Shown here piece after piece: positions 32,897-40,465 of a stretch of 46,433 nt of DNA (within the stretch, counting starts at the first letter, position 1; each line of letters begins with the position of its first letter). Where the stretch lies: assembly GCA_023151315.1 (NCBI GenBank), contig JAKLJE010000033.1, positions 1 to 46,433 on the forward strand. Direction: 5' to 3'. Position numbers and translations under genes: made by a program. This DNA is from Bacteroidia bacterium (GTDB lineage Bacteria > Bacteroidota > Bacteroidia > Palsa-965). The notes beneath the pieces are model-generated. The model was not told the origin of the DNA and ran no database searches. It saw only the letters and a program-made list of their open reading frames with translations.

Positions 32897-33571
32897 ATGC
32901 GTATTGACATTATCACAGTTTTACCTGAATTGTTGCGTAGTCCGTTTGAACATTCGATCATGAAGCGGGCGCAACAGAAAGGACTTGCTGAAGTTCATTT
33001 GGTGAATCTTCGTGATTATGCAACTGATAAACACAAATCAGTGGACGATTATGCATTCGGCGGTGGCGCAGGAATGGTGATGAAGATTGAGCCGATTGCA
33101 GCGTGTATTGATCATCTGAAAAGTCAACGTGAATATGACGAAGTGATTTATATGTCGCCCGACGGTGAACTTCTCGATCAGCCTTTGGCAAATAAAATGT
33201 CGGCACTGAAGAATATCATCATCCTATGCGGTCACTACAAAGGAGTTGATGAACGCGTACGCGAACATTACATCACAAGAGAAATTTCCATCGGTAATTA
33301 TGTGCTTTCAGGTGGCGAATTAGCTGCTGCAGTAGTAGCCGATTCCATCATCAGATTGTTACCGGGAGTTTTGAATGATGAAACTTCTGCATTGAGTGAT
33401 TCATTCCAGGATAATTTGCTTGCACCGCCTGTTTACACTCGTCCGGCTGAATACAACGGATGGAAAGTTCCCGATGTATTATTAAGCGGACACGAAGAGA
33501 AAATTTCTCAATGGCGACATGAAAAAGCTGTAGAGCGTACTCAGCAACGCAGACCCGATCTTCTGAAATAA
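32897..33571 (+). CDS. trmD: tRNA (guanine-N1)-methyltransferase
   Basis: Methylates G37 of tRNAs with S-adenosylmethionine to keep the reading frame. A 224-residue SPOUT enzyme with the start [22 protein letters not shown], the knot motifs [11 protein letters not shown] and [14 protein letters not shown], and R-R-P-D-L at the C-terminus. rplS, its usual operon partner, lies nearby but is separated by an inverted RDD gene. Its stop abuts the RDD stop with no gap. Confidence 0.97.
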   Translation: MRIDIITVLPELLRSPFEHSIMKRAQQKGLAEVHLVNLRDYATDKHKSVDDYAFGGGAGMVMKIEPIAACIDHLKSQREYDEVIYMSPDGELLDQPLANKMSALKNIIILCGHYKGVDERVREHYITREISIGNYVLSGGELAAAVVADSIIRLLPGVLNDETSALSDSFQDNLLAPPVYTRPAEYNGWKVPDVLLSGHEEKISQWRHEKAVERTQQRRPDLLK

Positions 33572-34195
33572 TTACTGCGGCATTTGAGGTCCGGCAGTAG
33601 CTTTTCTGTATTCGTCAGCGTCTTTTGTAGTCAATTTCAATTCATGTTCCGCCAACAGTCGACGTAACTCATCCGCTTCTTCCTTGCGTACAACGTAAGT
33701 CTTGGTCCACGTGTCGTGCCACCCGCGTTCTCCGAGACAGGAGAATGCTTCAAACGGCACCAAGCGACTCAGTGAACGCAGAAAAATTGTCCCTGCATCC
33801 GGTCGCTGTCCGTATTGGTCAATTACGGTTCGTCCCAGAATCAATTTAGCAGGAGTACCGCCGGTCATCGTTTCGAATATTGCATAATAGAGCACATTTA
33901 TAAAAATGCCCATGATCGCAATCCAAATTGTAAAGGATGGTCCGGGAGTTCCTAATAAACCGGCGCCCATGGCCATTCCGATTCCGAACTCGATTACGAA
34001 ACGGATAACGCTAATGAAGACCAAATCCAGCAGATAATGCCCGAAACGGGCCCATCCGCTGACCACATTAACTTCGCGTACACCGTAAAATTCCTGTTGC
34101 ACTTTCTGCAAATTTCCTTCAGAATCGCGGAACTCGCGGGTTCTGTATCTCACTTTAGGAATGTCTTCAATCGTGGGGCGCTTGTAATCGTTCAT
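33572..34195 (-). CDS. RDD family membrane protein
   Basis: A 207-residue protein. A charged N-terminus (about 1-45) is followed by an RDD domain: R-F-G-H-Y-L-L-D-L-V with the Arg/Asp pair, two or three membrane helices (about 55-75, 90-112), then T-G-G-T-P-A-K-L-I-L-G and a conserved R-S-L-S-R-L-V-P-F-E-A-F-S. The C-terminus is a charged helix. Function in this family is generally unknown, possibly ion transport. ATG 34195 is preferred; the longer frame upstream runs through the rplS promoter. It interrupts the usual trmD-rplS order. Confidence 0.85.
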   Translation of the reverse strand: MNDYKRPTIEDIPKVRYRTREFRDSEGNLQKVQQEFYGVREVNVVSGWARFGHYLLDLVFISVIRFVIEFGIGMAMGAGLLGTPGPSFTIWIAIMGIFINVLYYAIFETMTGGTPAKLILGRTVIDQYGQRPDAGTIFLRSLSRLVPFEAFSCLGERGWHDTWTKTYVVRKEEADELRRLLAEHELKLTTKDADEYRKATAGPQMPQ

Positions 34196-34234
34196 AATGC
34201 GCAAGATAAATAACACCCCGATTTGATAAATGAG

Positions 34235-34264
34235 TTGCACAATTGAGATATTCACGTATATTTG
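34235..34264 (+). promoter_or_regulatory. Promoter of rplS
   Basis: -33 TTG (34235-34237), 19-base spacer, -7 TATATTTG (34257-34264); 36 bases before the ATG. A textbook Bacteroidota promoter. Confidence 0.8.
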
Positions 34265-34300
34265 CACTCCATTTTTGGGAAAATTAAATAGAAAAGCGCC

Positions 34301-34669
34301 ATGAATCTGCTTCAATTCGCTGAAAGTCAGCTCAATCCAAAGTCATCTCATCCTGAATTCAAAGCAGGAGATACAGTAAATATTCACTACAAGATCAAAG
34401 AAGGCGACAAAGAACGCGTTCAGCAGTTCACTGGTGTTGTTCTTCAGCGTCGTGGTCATGATGCGGTTGCATCTTTCACAGTTCGCAAGATGTCGAACGG
34501 TGTAGGTGTTGAGCGTATTTTCCCATTGCACTCACCATTCATCGAAAAAATTGAAGTGAAGAAAAAAGGTGTTGTACGTCGTGCACGTATTTTCTACCTG
34601 CGTGGTCTTACCGGTAAAAAAGCACGTATTCAGGAAAAAATTCAGATTTCTGAATCTGCAGAAGCATAA
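34301..34669 (+). CDS. rplS: 50S ribosomal protein L19
   Basis: Ribosomal protein at the 30S-50S interface. 122 residues with [42 protein letters not shown] and [18 protein letters not shown]. Slightly longer than the E. coli protein because of a C-terminal acidic tail. It is transcribed alone, from the promoter at 34235-34264 to the terminator at 34691. Confidence 0.98.
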   Translation: MNLLQFAESQLNPKSSHPEFKAGDTVNIHYKIKEGDKERVQQFTGVVLQRRGHDAVASFTVRKMSNGVGVERIFPLHSPFIEKIEVKKKGVVRRARIFYLRGLTGKKARIQEKIQISESAEA

Positions 34670-34690
34670 TATCAGGATCCTAAATTCTGA

Positions 34691-34722
34691 AAACCCGTTT
34701 GTTCACACAGGCGGGTTTTTTT
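34691..34722 (+). terminator. Terminator after rplS
   Basis: Stem AAACCCG / CGGGTTT (34691-34697 and 34712-34718) with a loop that can pair further (TGT/ACA), followed by T-rich TTTTTTG. Confidence 0.85.
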
Positions 34723-34837
34723 GTTGATATTCCGGTAAAGGAAAGTTTAAACATTCGCTTTAACTTTGACTTCGTTCAAGTGAACATCCTACCGGCAAAT
34801 CCCCCACAGCCGGAACCACTTGTGCCACTCTACGGAA

Positions 34838-36172
34838 ATGATTCGTACACACGTGCACAGGTTCATTGCAGGTTTATTGCTGATAGCATCGCATCAGTTG
34901 TTTTCTCAAGCTGCGTTCACTGCAATAGGAACACCTTACACGCAAGACTTCAATACACTACCCAATACAGTTGACGGGAGCACGTCTCCGTGGACGAATA
35001 ACACCACGATAACCGGCTGGTACATTGATGAAGGTATAGGCGGTACTTGCGGAGGAACATCCTGCGATGATCAACCAACTATAGAAGCAACCTATACCAC
35101 GCTGAATAATGGAGGGAATACATATATCTATGCTTCAGGGACAGATCGTAGTTTAGGCTCACGTGCTGCGGGTTCAACCGGAACCAATCACATTGGATTG
35201 CGACTCGTGAATTCGACAGGAGGTCCAATCACTTCCATATACGTTGATTACTACGGTGAACAATGGTCCATTGCGGAAAACGGAACCAACGTGAATACTT
35301 TGGTATTCAGTTACCAAACCGGAGCAACCGTAACAAGTCTTACTGCCGGTGTATGGACAACAGTTGCGCCTCTTTCGTTCACTCAAATTTATACCAGTGC
35401 ACAGAGTGCGGGAATGGGCGGCACTGCGTGTGGCGGAACCAGTGTGCAATGTCTCGCACTAGACGGAAACTTAAGTGCGAATCGTGTGCGTATTCAAGGT
35501 TGTATAGATGTGGCAATTCCTGCGGGGCAAGAAATTATGCTGCGATGGAGTGATCTGAATGATCCGGCCAACGATCATCATATGCAGCTCGATGACATTA
35601 TGATTTATCCTTTCGATGTCAATTGCACAACAGTGCTGCCTGTAGAACTTCTTTCATTCGAGGCAGAAGCATCCGGAGCTGTTTCACTATTGACGTGGTC
35701 AACTGCGACTGAAACGAACTGCGATTATTTTTCGGTGGAGCGATTAAATGAAAATAATGTGTGGAATGAAATCGGGCGTGTGGACGGAAACGGAACGACG
35801 TCTCAAACATCATATTACAGCTTCGTTGACGAAACGCCGAATGAAGGAGTAAACTATTATCGTTTGCGTCAAGTAGATTTTGACGGAAGTCATTGGTACA
35901 GCCCTATACGCGCCGTACACTTCGGTGATGTAGAATCGTTTGATGCACAAGTGAACTATTCCTGGTCGTTGCTTAATTACACGCTGAACGGAACAGTAGG
36001 ACAGACTCTTATTGAAGTATTCAATTCCGAAGGACAACTTGTTCATTCAGAAAAAACATCAGACCCATACGGGAATTTCATTGCTCCGGACGCGGCAGGA
36101 ATTTATCTGATCCGATTCTCGAATCAAAGAGGAACAATTACAAGAAGAGTTGTGATTACGCCTCAGTGGTAA
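34838..36172 (+). CDS. Secreted protein with T9SS type A sorting domain
   Basis: A 444-residue exported protein. A signal peptide (cleavage near LFSQ-AAF) leads to a Thr/Gly/Ser-rich beta domain (about 25-265) that opens A-I-G-T-P-Y-T-Q-D-F-N-T-L, as in proteins of extracellular lectin or nuclease type, then the linker L-P-V-E-L-L-S-F-E-A with a fibronectin-like module (about 275-365: W-S-T-A-T-E-T-N, Y-Y-R-L-R-Q-V-D-F-D-G), and a C-terminal T9SS sorting domain (about 370-444, D-A-A-G-I-Y-L-I-R-F to R-R-V-V-I). Activity of the beta domain is unknown. ATG 34838 is preferred to TTG 34820. The 3' end overlaps convergent bshC by 17 bases. Confidence 0.85.
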   Translation: MIRTHVHRFIAGLLLIASHQLFSQAAFTAIGTPYTQDFNTLPNTVDGSTSPWTNNTTITGWYIDEGIGGTCGGTSCDDQPTIEATYTTLNNGGNTYIYASGTDRSLGSRAAGSTGTNHIGLRLVNSTGGPITSIYVDYYGEQWSIAENGTNVNTLVFSYQTGATVTSLTAGVWTTVAPLSFTQIYTSAQSAGMGGTACGGTSVQCLALDGNLSANRVRIQGCIDVAIPAGQEIMLRWSDLNDPANDHHMQLDDIMIYPFDVNCTTVLPVELLSFEAEASGAVSLLTWSTATETNCDYFSVERLNENNVWNEIGRVDGNGTTSQTSYYSFVDETPNEGVNYYRLRQVDFDGSHWYSPIRAVHFGDVESFDAQVNYSWSLLNYTLNGTVGQTLIEVFNSEGQLVHSEKTSDPYGNFIAPDAAGIYLIRFSNQRGTITRRVVITPQW

Positions 36173-37742
36173 TGAAGCGCACGCCGCTCACCGGAAACAA
36201 TTCTGAATTCAGCAGATCTTCGACTTTAATTCCTGTATTCACATAAAGTGAAAGGAAACTTTCTGAGCGTTCCTGCAAAGTTCCGTTCGGAAGAATCCGA
36301 TCGTACTGCTTCTTCAGTTGTCCTGTGAATACTTCTTCTCGCTGCTTAAGTGCACGCATCATTCGAACTTCAACAACTTTCAATGATTCTTCAGCCTTCT
36401 TCATTTCAGCATCAGCAAATGCGCGTAATGTTGAATCCGCAAGCGCTGCTTTTTCGGTGATTGTTGTACGAAGCAGATTAAGAACTTCCTTTTCATTCTC
36501 CAATGAAAGCTCCTCTCCTGCCCGCTCAGCCAGTTTGCGCTTCAAATGCTCATCGTAGTTCTCGCTGAAATCACGCGGGGCAATATTGTTCTTGTTCATC
36601 CATTCGAGATCTTTCGACGTGATTTGCACAGCGAAATACCGAGGCTGAAGAACTGGATACGAGACATGATAATGATCGAACATTGATTTATACTGCAGCC
36701 AATAAGCAAGTTCGCCCGGACCACCAACATATGCTACATTCGGCAGAATGATTTGCTGATACAAAGGACGAAGTACAACGTTCGGACTGAAAACTTCAGG
36801 ATCTGCATTCAGCAACTCAATCAGTTCAGATTCTGAAAATTCTTTCCCGGAATCTGTGAGACGATAACCGCTATCTGTTTTCTCGATACGTTCGCGTTTT
36901 CCATCCGACAAATGAAACAGATTTACCCGTCGCGGGTTCACCTGTACATCGTACAATTTTCCGCTGAGCCAGTTTGAGGTTTCATTCACCAACTTTTCAG
37001 CATTACCATGGATCAAATCATCACGAAAAACAGAGGTTGCGATTTTTTTAAGTTCCGTATTCTGCGGATCGATGACAATTACCTTATCTCCGAACAACCA
37101 GTGTACAAAACTACGTGTTGCGTCAGCAAGATTTTTTCCGGAAGCGTAAATCTCCTTGAGAGCTGAAGCAACTTCCAAGGCACGCGGACTGCTGCCTAAA
37201 GTATTTACAATCTCTTCGAGAGCAGAATGAAAATCGTTGAGTTGCAGTTTGCCAGCAGCACCTGATTGTTCAGTATTCCAAGTGATTTTCTTACTGAAGA
37301 GATTCACGCTGCGAATTTCATCGATGTCGTGATCTTCGGAAGCCATCCAGTAAATCGGAACAACGTTCGCGTTATACATGGCAGACAACTTCTCTGCAAG
37401 CTGAATCACGGATGCAATTTTATACACGAAGTATGCAGGTCCGCCCGCAATGCACAGTTGATGACCGGTAGTAACTGTGCAGGAATTATTCTGTCGGAGG
37501 CGATCCATCAATGAAATTGGTATCGCGGTTCCGCTGTTCTCGTATTGCTTTGTGATCACATCACAAAGTATGTTACGGTTGTACTGTCCGGCGTTAACTT
37601 TCCTAATAGCATACTCGTAACCTTTCTGGTCGGGGCGAAAATCGTAAAGTGTATTGAGATCGGGATTTCCTGCGACGTAATCGAGGAAAAGGCGGGAAAA
37701 ACCCGGAAGTGATTGGATGTTTATTTCTCCGGCGGAGCGCAT
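36156..37742 (-). CDS. bshC: Putative cysteine ligase BshC (bacillithiol synthesis)
   Basis: Last step of bacillithiol synthesis: adds cysteine to glucosaminyl-malate. A 528-residue protein with the family motifs V-T-T-G-H-Q-L-C-I-A-G-G-P-A-Y-F-V-Y-K-I, V-V-P-I-Y-W-M-A-S-E-D-H-D-I-D-E-I and Y-V-G-G-P-G-E-L-A-Y-W-L-Q-Y-K; the C-terminal third holds a long coiled coil (about 400-480). bshA and bshB are not in the window. ATG 37742 is chosen over a TTG at 37751, which overlaps the -7 box. Confidence 0.95.
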   Translation of the reverse strand: MRSAGEINIQSLPGFSRLFLDYVAGNPDLNTLYDFRPDQKGYEYAIRKVNAGQYNRNILCDVITKQYENSGTAIPISLMDRLRQNNSCTVTTGHQLCIAGGPAYFVYKIASVIQLAEKLSAMYNANVVPIYWMASEDHDIDEIRSVNLFSKKITWNTEQSGAAGKLQLNDFHSALEEIVNTLGSSPRALEVASALKEIYASGKNLADATRSFVHWLFGDKVIVIDPQNTELKKIATSVFRDDLIHGNAEKLVNETSNWLSGKLYDVQVNPRRVNLFHLSDGKRERIEKTDSGYRLTDSGKEFSESELIELLNADPEVFSPNVVLRPLYQQIILPNVAYVGGPGELAYWLQYKSMFDHYHVSYPVLQPRYFAVQITSKDLEWMNKNNIAPRDFSENYDEHLKRKLAERAGEELSLENEKEVLNLLRTTITEKAALADSTLRAFADAEMKKAEESLKVVEVRMMRALKQREEVFTGQLKKQYDRILPNGTLQERSESFLSLYVNTGIKVEDLLNSELFPVSGVRFITTEA

Positions 37743-37748
37743 AGAGTG

Positions 37749-37756
37749 CAAAGGTA
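37749..37756 (-). promoter_or_regulatory. -7 promoter box (TACCTTTG) of bshC
   Basis: A perfect TAnnTTTG match on the minus strand, 6 bases before the bshC ATG. Confidence 0.5.
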
Positions 37757-37784
37757 ATACATTGTCACTTAGTGTTGTCAGGAC

Positions 37785-37814
37785 GTGCTGTCAGGACTTA
37801 AGTCCTGACAGCAC
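37785..37814. repeat. Perfect 30-base palindrome between divergent bshC and Nudix genes
   Basis: Left arm GTGCTGTCAGGACTT (37785-37799) and right arm AAGTCCTGACAGCAC (37800-37814) are exact reverse complements with no spacer. It is centred between the -7 boxes of the two divergent genes. It has no T-tract. It could be an operator or a dispersed palindromic repeat. Confidence 0.9.
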
Positions 37815-37829
37815 TCAGTACCCAATTGC

Positions 37830-37837
37830 TAACTTTG
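37830..37837 (+). promoter_or_regulatory. -7 promoter box (TAACTTTG) of the Nudix gene
   Basis: TAnnTTTG match with 4 bases to the ATG at 37842. Confidence 0.5.
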
Positions 37838-37841
37838 CAAC

Positions 37842-38411
37842 ATGAAGCACAAGAAACTGCCGGTACGTGAGAATCCGTGGATAACACATACAACGGAGAA
37901 GATTTACGATTCGCCCTGGATCGGTCTGACCAAGCATGATGTAACGAATCCGAACGGACATCCCGGTACGTATTCAGTTGTACATTTTAAAAATCTTGCA
38001 ATAGGAGTTGTCGTTCTTGATGAAGAGTACAACACCTACATTGTCGGCCAATGGCGTTATCCTCTCAATCAATACACGTGGGAAATTCCGGAAGGTGGTG
38101 GAAATCCCGAAGTTGCTCCAGTAGATAGTGCGAAGCGTGAGTTACTTGAAGAAACGGGAATCACTGCGAAAAAATGGACTCAGATTTTAACCATGCACTT
38201 GAGCAATTCGGCGTCCGATGAATATTGTATACTCTTTCTTGCAGAAGACCTCGAATTCGGCGAAGCTAAACCGGAAGAAGACGAAGACATTGAAGTGATG
38301 AAAATTCCTTTTGAAGAATTGTACGATCGCGTAATTGACGGAGAGATTACGGATAGTTTAACGGTGGCAGGAGTGCTGAGAACTAAAATTATTTTAGACG
38401 GCAGACGTTAG
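37842..38411 (+). CDS. Nudix hydrolase, ADP-ribose pyrophosphatase-like
   Basis: A 189-residue hydrolase of nucleoside diphosphates linked to other groups; the N-terminal strand-rich part and the W-R-Y-P-L-N-Q-Y-T-W-E-I-P-E-G-G motif point to the ADP-sugar pyrophosphatase branch. The Nudix helix R-E-L-L-E-E-T-G-I is complete. The upstream glutamate of the box is one residue further away than in the standard Gx5Ex7REUxEExGU spacing. It is divergent from bshC, with a shared regulatory region. Confidence 0.9.
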   Translation: MKHKKLPVRENPWITHTTEKIYDSPWIGLTKHDVTNPNGHPGTYSVVHFKNLAIGVVVLDEEYNTYIVGQWRYPLNQYTWEIPEGGGNPEVAPVDSAKRELLEETGITAKKWTQILTMHLSNSASDEYCILFLAEDLEFGEAKPEEDEDIEVMKIPFEELYDRVIDGEITDSLTVAGVLRTKIILDGRR

Positions 38412-38461
38412 AAGTTTGACTTGAGAATTCGGAACAATTTCACAACCTAATAATTGAAAAC

Positions 38462-38962
38462 ATGGAACTTTTCCAGATTCAGATCATTGAAACTGCGGCG
38501 GTGATTGCTGCCTATGTTGTAACGCACTACCTCACCAGAACTTTCGTTAACAATTCGCTAAAGCACACGCAGCTTCAACGCAGCCGCAGAAAAATGATTA
38601 TAAAAGCCGTTAACCTAATGGCTTTTCTTGCGGCCGGAATAATCATTGCAGCTATCTGGGGACTGAAACAAAGTGAAATTGCTGTATTCGTAGGAACAAT
38701 TCTTACAGCATTGGGAATTGCATTCTTTGCACAATGGTCATTATTGTCTAACGTAACTTCCAGTTTATTGCTTTTCTTTAATCACCCTTTGAAAATCGGA
38801 GATACAATAAAGATTCTGGACAAAGATTACCCCTTTGAAGGAGAAGTTTCAGATCTGACCTACTTCTTTGTTCATCTTAAAACTTCTTCAGGCGAAATAA
38901 TCACGATTCCGAACTCAATATTCCTGCAGAAATCTGTTTCTGTAATGGAGAAAAATCTGTAA
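38462..38962 (+). CDS. Short mechanosensitive ion channel (MscS) family protein
   Basis: A 166-residue membrane protein: helices at about 8-28, 48-68 and 74-98, the pore-lining helix rich in Gly/Ala (F-V-G-T-I-L-T-A-L-G-I-A-F-F-A-Q), then S-L-L-L-F-F-N-H-P-L-K-I-G-D-T-I and a beta domain ending P-N-S-I-F-L-Q-K. It lacks the C-terminal alpha/beta cage of E. coli MscS (286 residues), so it is a minimal channel. Stand-alone gene; no promoter box of good quality seen. Confidence 0.85.
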   Translation: MELFQIQIIETAAVIAAYVVTHYLTRTFVNNSLKHTQLQRSRRKMIIKAVNLMAFLAAGIIIAAIWGLKQSEIAVFVGTILTALGIAFFAQWSLLSNVTSSLLLFFNHPLKIGDTIKILDKDYPFEGEVSDLTYFFVHLKTSSGEIITIPNSIFLQKSVSVMEKNL

Positions 38963-39089
38963 GGGAACACTAACTGAATTAACTTGTGGTATTACACGAA
39001 AATCAACAGAGCCCTACGTTTCCTTATCCACAAATATTACACAGTTCATTAAATACTCTTATTAGAAATAAAAGCTAAACTTCAAGATA

Positions 39090-39515
39090 ATGGCGAACAT
39101 TAATCCACACTTCAATTTCAACGGCAACGCAGAAGAAGCCTTCAATTTTTATAAATCTGTATTCGGCGGAACTTTCACAAAGCTTATTCGTTTCAAAGAA
39201 CTTTCCAGTGAAGAATTTCCTGTACCGCAGCATGAAGAGAATAAAATCATGCACATTGCATTACCCATCGGAAAAAGTGTTTTAATGGGAAATGATGTTC
39301 CCGAAATGATGGGACGTACAAACGAGAACGAAAACAGAAGTAAAATCGTTGTCAACACAGAAAGCAAAGCTGAAGCCGACACAATTTTCAACGGACTTTC
39401 AGCCGGCGGACAAATTGAAATGCCGATTTCTGATAGTCCTTGGGGAACTTACTTCGGTATGTTCAGAGACAAATATGGTATAGAGTGGATGGTGGAGTTC
39501 GATACCAACAATTAG
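39090..39515 (+). CDS. VOC family (PhnB/glyoxalase-like) protein
   Basis: A 141-residue vicinal-oxygen-chelate fold protein: the start N-P-H-F-N-F-N-G-N-A-E-E-A-F-N-F-Y-K-S-V-F-G-G with the two repeated beta-alpha-beta-beta-beta units, and the late W-G-T-Y-F-G-M-F-R-D-K-Y-G-I-E-W-M. This is the PhnB-like branch often annotated as 3-demethylubiquinone methyltransferase or glyoxalase, without proven activity. It converges on the HxlR regulator gene 37 bases downstream. Confidence 0.9.
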   Translation: MANINPHFNFNGNAEEAFNFYKSVFGGTFTKLIRFKELSSEEFPVPQHEENKIMHIALPIGKSVLMGNDVPEMMGRTNENENRSKIVVNTESKAEADTIFNGLSAGGQIEMPISDSPWGTYFGMFRDKYGIEWMVEFDTNN

Positions 39516-39552
39516 AACTGATTCTCAGGAATCAATTTTCTTTTCGTTGCAT

Positions 39553-39897
39553 TCATTTCCCAAAGATTTTCCTGCGGTGCTTTACGCCCCAACTTTGTAA
39601 CTCAGCGATCACTTTCTTCAATGATTTTGCGTGCTGTGTAACAGTATATTCAATGCGAACAGGAAAGTCATCAATGACATTTCTCTCAATCAGTTTATTC
39701 GCTTCCAGCTCTTTCAATTCCTTTGCCAGAACCTTGGTTGAAAGTTTAGGAATACTTCTTTCAATTTCACGAAAGTGTTTATTTCCTTCAGCTATGGAAA
39801 TCAGTATGAGCAGTTTCCACTTGCCTCCTATTATATCCAGAGTATCCCGAACCGGGATAACAACGGAAGTACAATCTTTATGCTCTTTCTTTTCCAT
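39553..39897 (-). CDS. HxlR family (DUF24) transcriptional regulator
   Basis: A 114-residue winged-helix protein. Cys9 in K-D-C-T-S lies just before the DNA-binding domain, V-R-D-T-L-D-I-I-G-G-K-W-K-L-L-I-L, with the recognition helix I-P-K-L-S-T-K-V-L-A-K-E-L-K-E-L and the wing V-I-D-D-F-P-V-R-I-E-Y-T-V-T. In Bacillus, relatives (YodB, CatR) sense quinones and oxidants through a cysteine in this position. It is divergent from a DoxX gene; two palindromes lie in the intergenic space and one covers its own -7 box, which suggests it represses itself and the neighbour. Confidence 0.92.
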   Translation of the reverse strand: MEKKEHKDCTSVVIPVRDTLDIIGGKWKLLILISIAEGNKHFREIERSIPKLSTKVLAKELKELEANKLIERNVIDDFPVRIEYTVTQHAKSLKKVIAELQSWGVKHRRKIFGK

Positions 39898-39914
39898 CCG
39901 GATATGAATATTGA

Positions 39915-39944
39915 TTACCTAAAGGTAACTGATTACAAATGTAA
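39915..39944. promoter_or_regulatory. Twin operator-like palindromes in the hxlR-doxX intergenic region
   Basis: TTACCT-AA-AGGTAA (39915-39928) and TTACA-AA-TGTAA (39933-39944) share the pattern TTAC..AA..GTAA and lie 17 bases apart centre to centre, close to two helical turns. The second covers a minus-strand -7 box TACATTTG (39936-39943) of the HxlR gene. Confidence 0.65.
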
Positions 39945-39996
39945 ACCAGTTGTCAGTAATTTAGCGCAATATTCAAACTTCAAATAAATATTTAAT

Positions 39997-40401
39997 ATGA
40001 CGGAGATAAAAAGATCAAAAGCACTGCACATCACATTGTGGATTGCTCAGGTTTTGCTGGCTATAGGGTTCGGTTTGGCCGGATTCATGAAAGTAACTGC
40101 ACCTATTGAGCAGTTGGAGCAAAGTGGAATGTCATTTGTTAATGACTACGGCGCAGGAATGGTTCGTTTCATCGGAATCAGCGAAATATTAGGCGCACTC
40201 GGTTTAATACTACCGGCTGCATTGCGAATCAAACCTATACTTACACCGATTGCCGCTGTTGGATTATCGATCATTATGATACTCGCGACGATTTACCACG
40301 TTTCCAACAACGAACCGATTGTCGGAGCACTAGTGTTTCTCGCCCTGACATCTTTTGTAGCCTGGGGTCGATTCAGCAAAGCATCGATACAGCCTAAATA
40401 A
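39997..40401 (+). CDS. DoxX family membrane protein
   Basis: A 134-residue protein with four membrane helices (about 10-32, 50-72, 76-98, 103-122). DoxX features visible: A-G-F-M-K-V in helix 1 and G-I-S-E-I-L-G-A-L-G-L-I-L-P. DoxX-like proteins act as small quinone-linked membrane subunits; CatD of Bacillus is one. Divergent from the HxlR regulator and probably under its control. Confidence 0.9.
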   Translation: MTEIKRSKALHITLWIAQVLLAIGFGLAGFMKVTAPIEQLEQSGMSFVNDYGAGMVRFIGISEILGALGLILPAALRIKPILTPIAAVGLSIIMILATIYHVSNNEPIVGALVFLALTSFVAWGRFSKASIQPK

Positions 40402-40465
40402 TTCAGAAATATGATGACTCGAGTAATCCAGAGGTTTGTGAAATAGATGGGACTACTCGATACGA

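Noticed and set aside
34820-34837. TTG start for the T9SS cargo protein
   Set aside because: The ATG at 34838 directly starts a normal signal peptide; the extension adds residues that weaken it.
40412-40465. Possible hairpin with TCGAGTA/TACTCGA arms after doxX
   Set aside because: Seven-base arms more than 25 bases apart and no T-tract; too weak to call a terminator.
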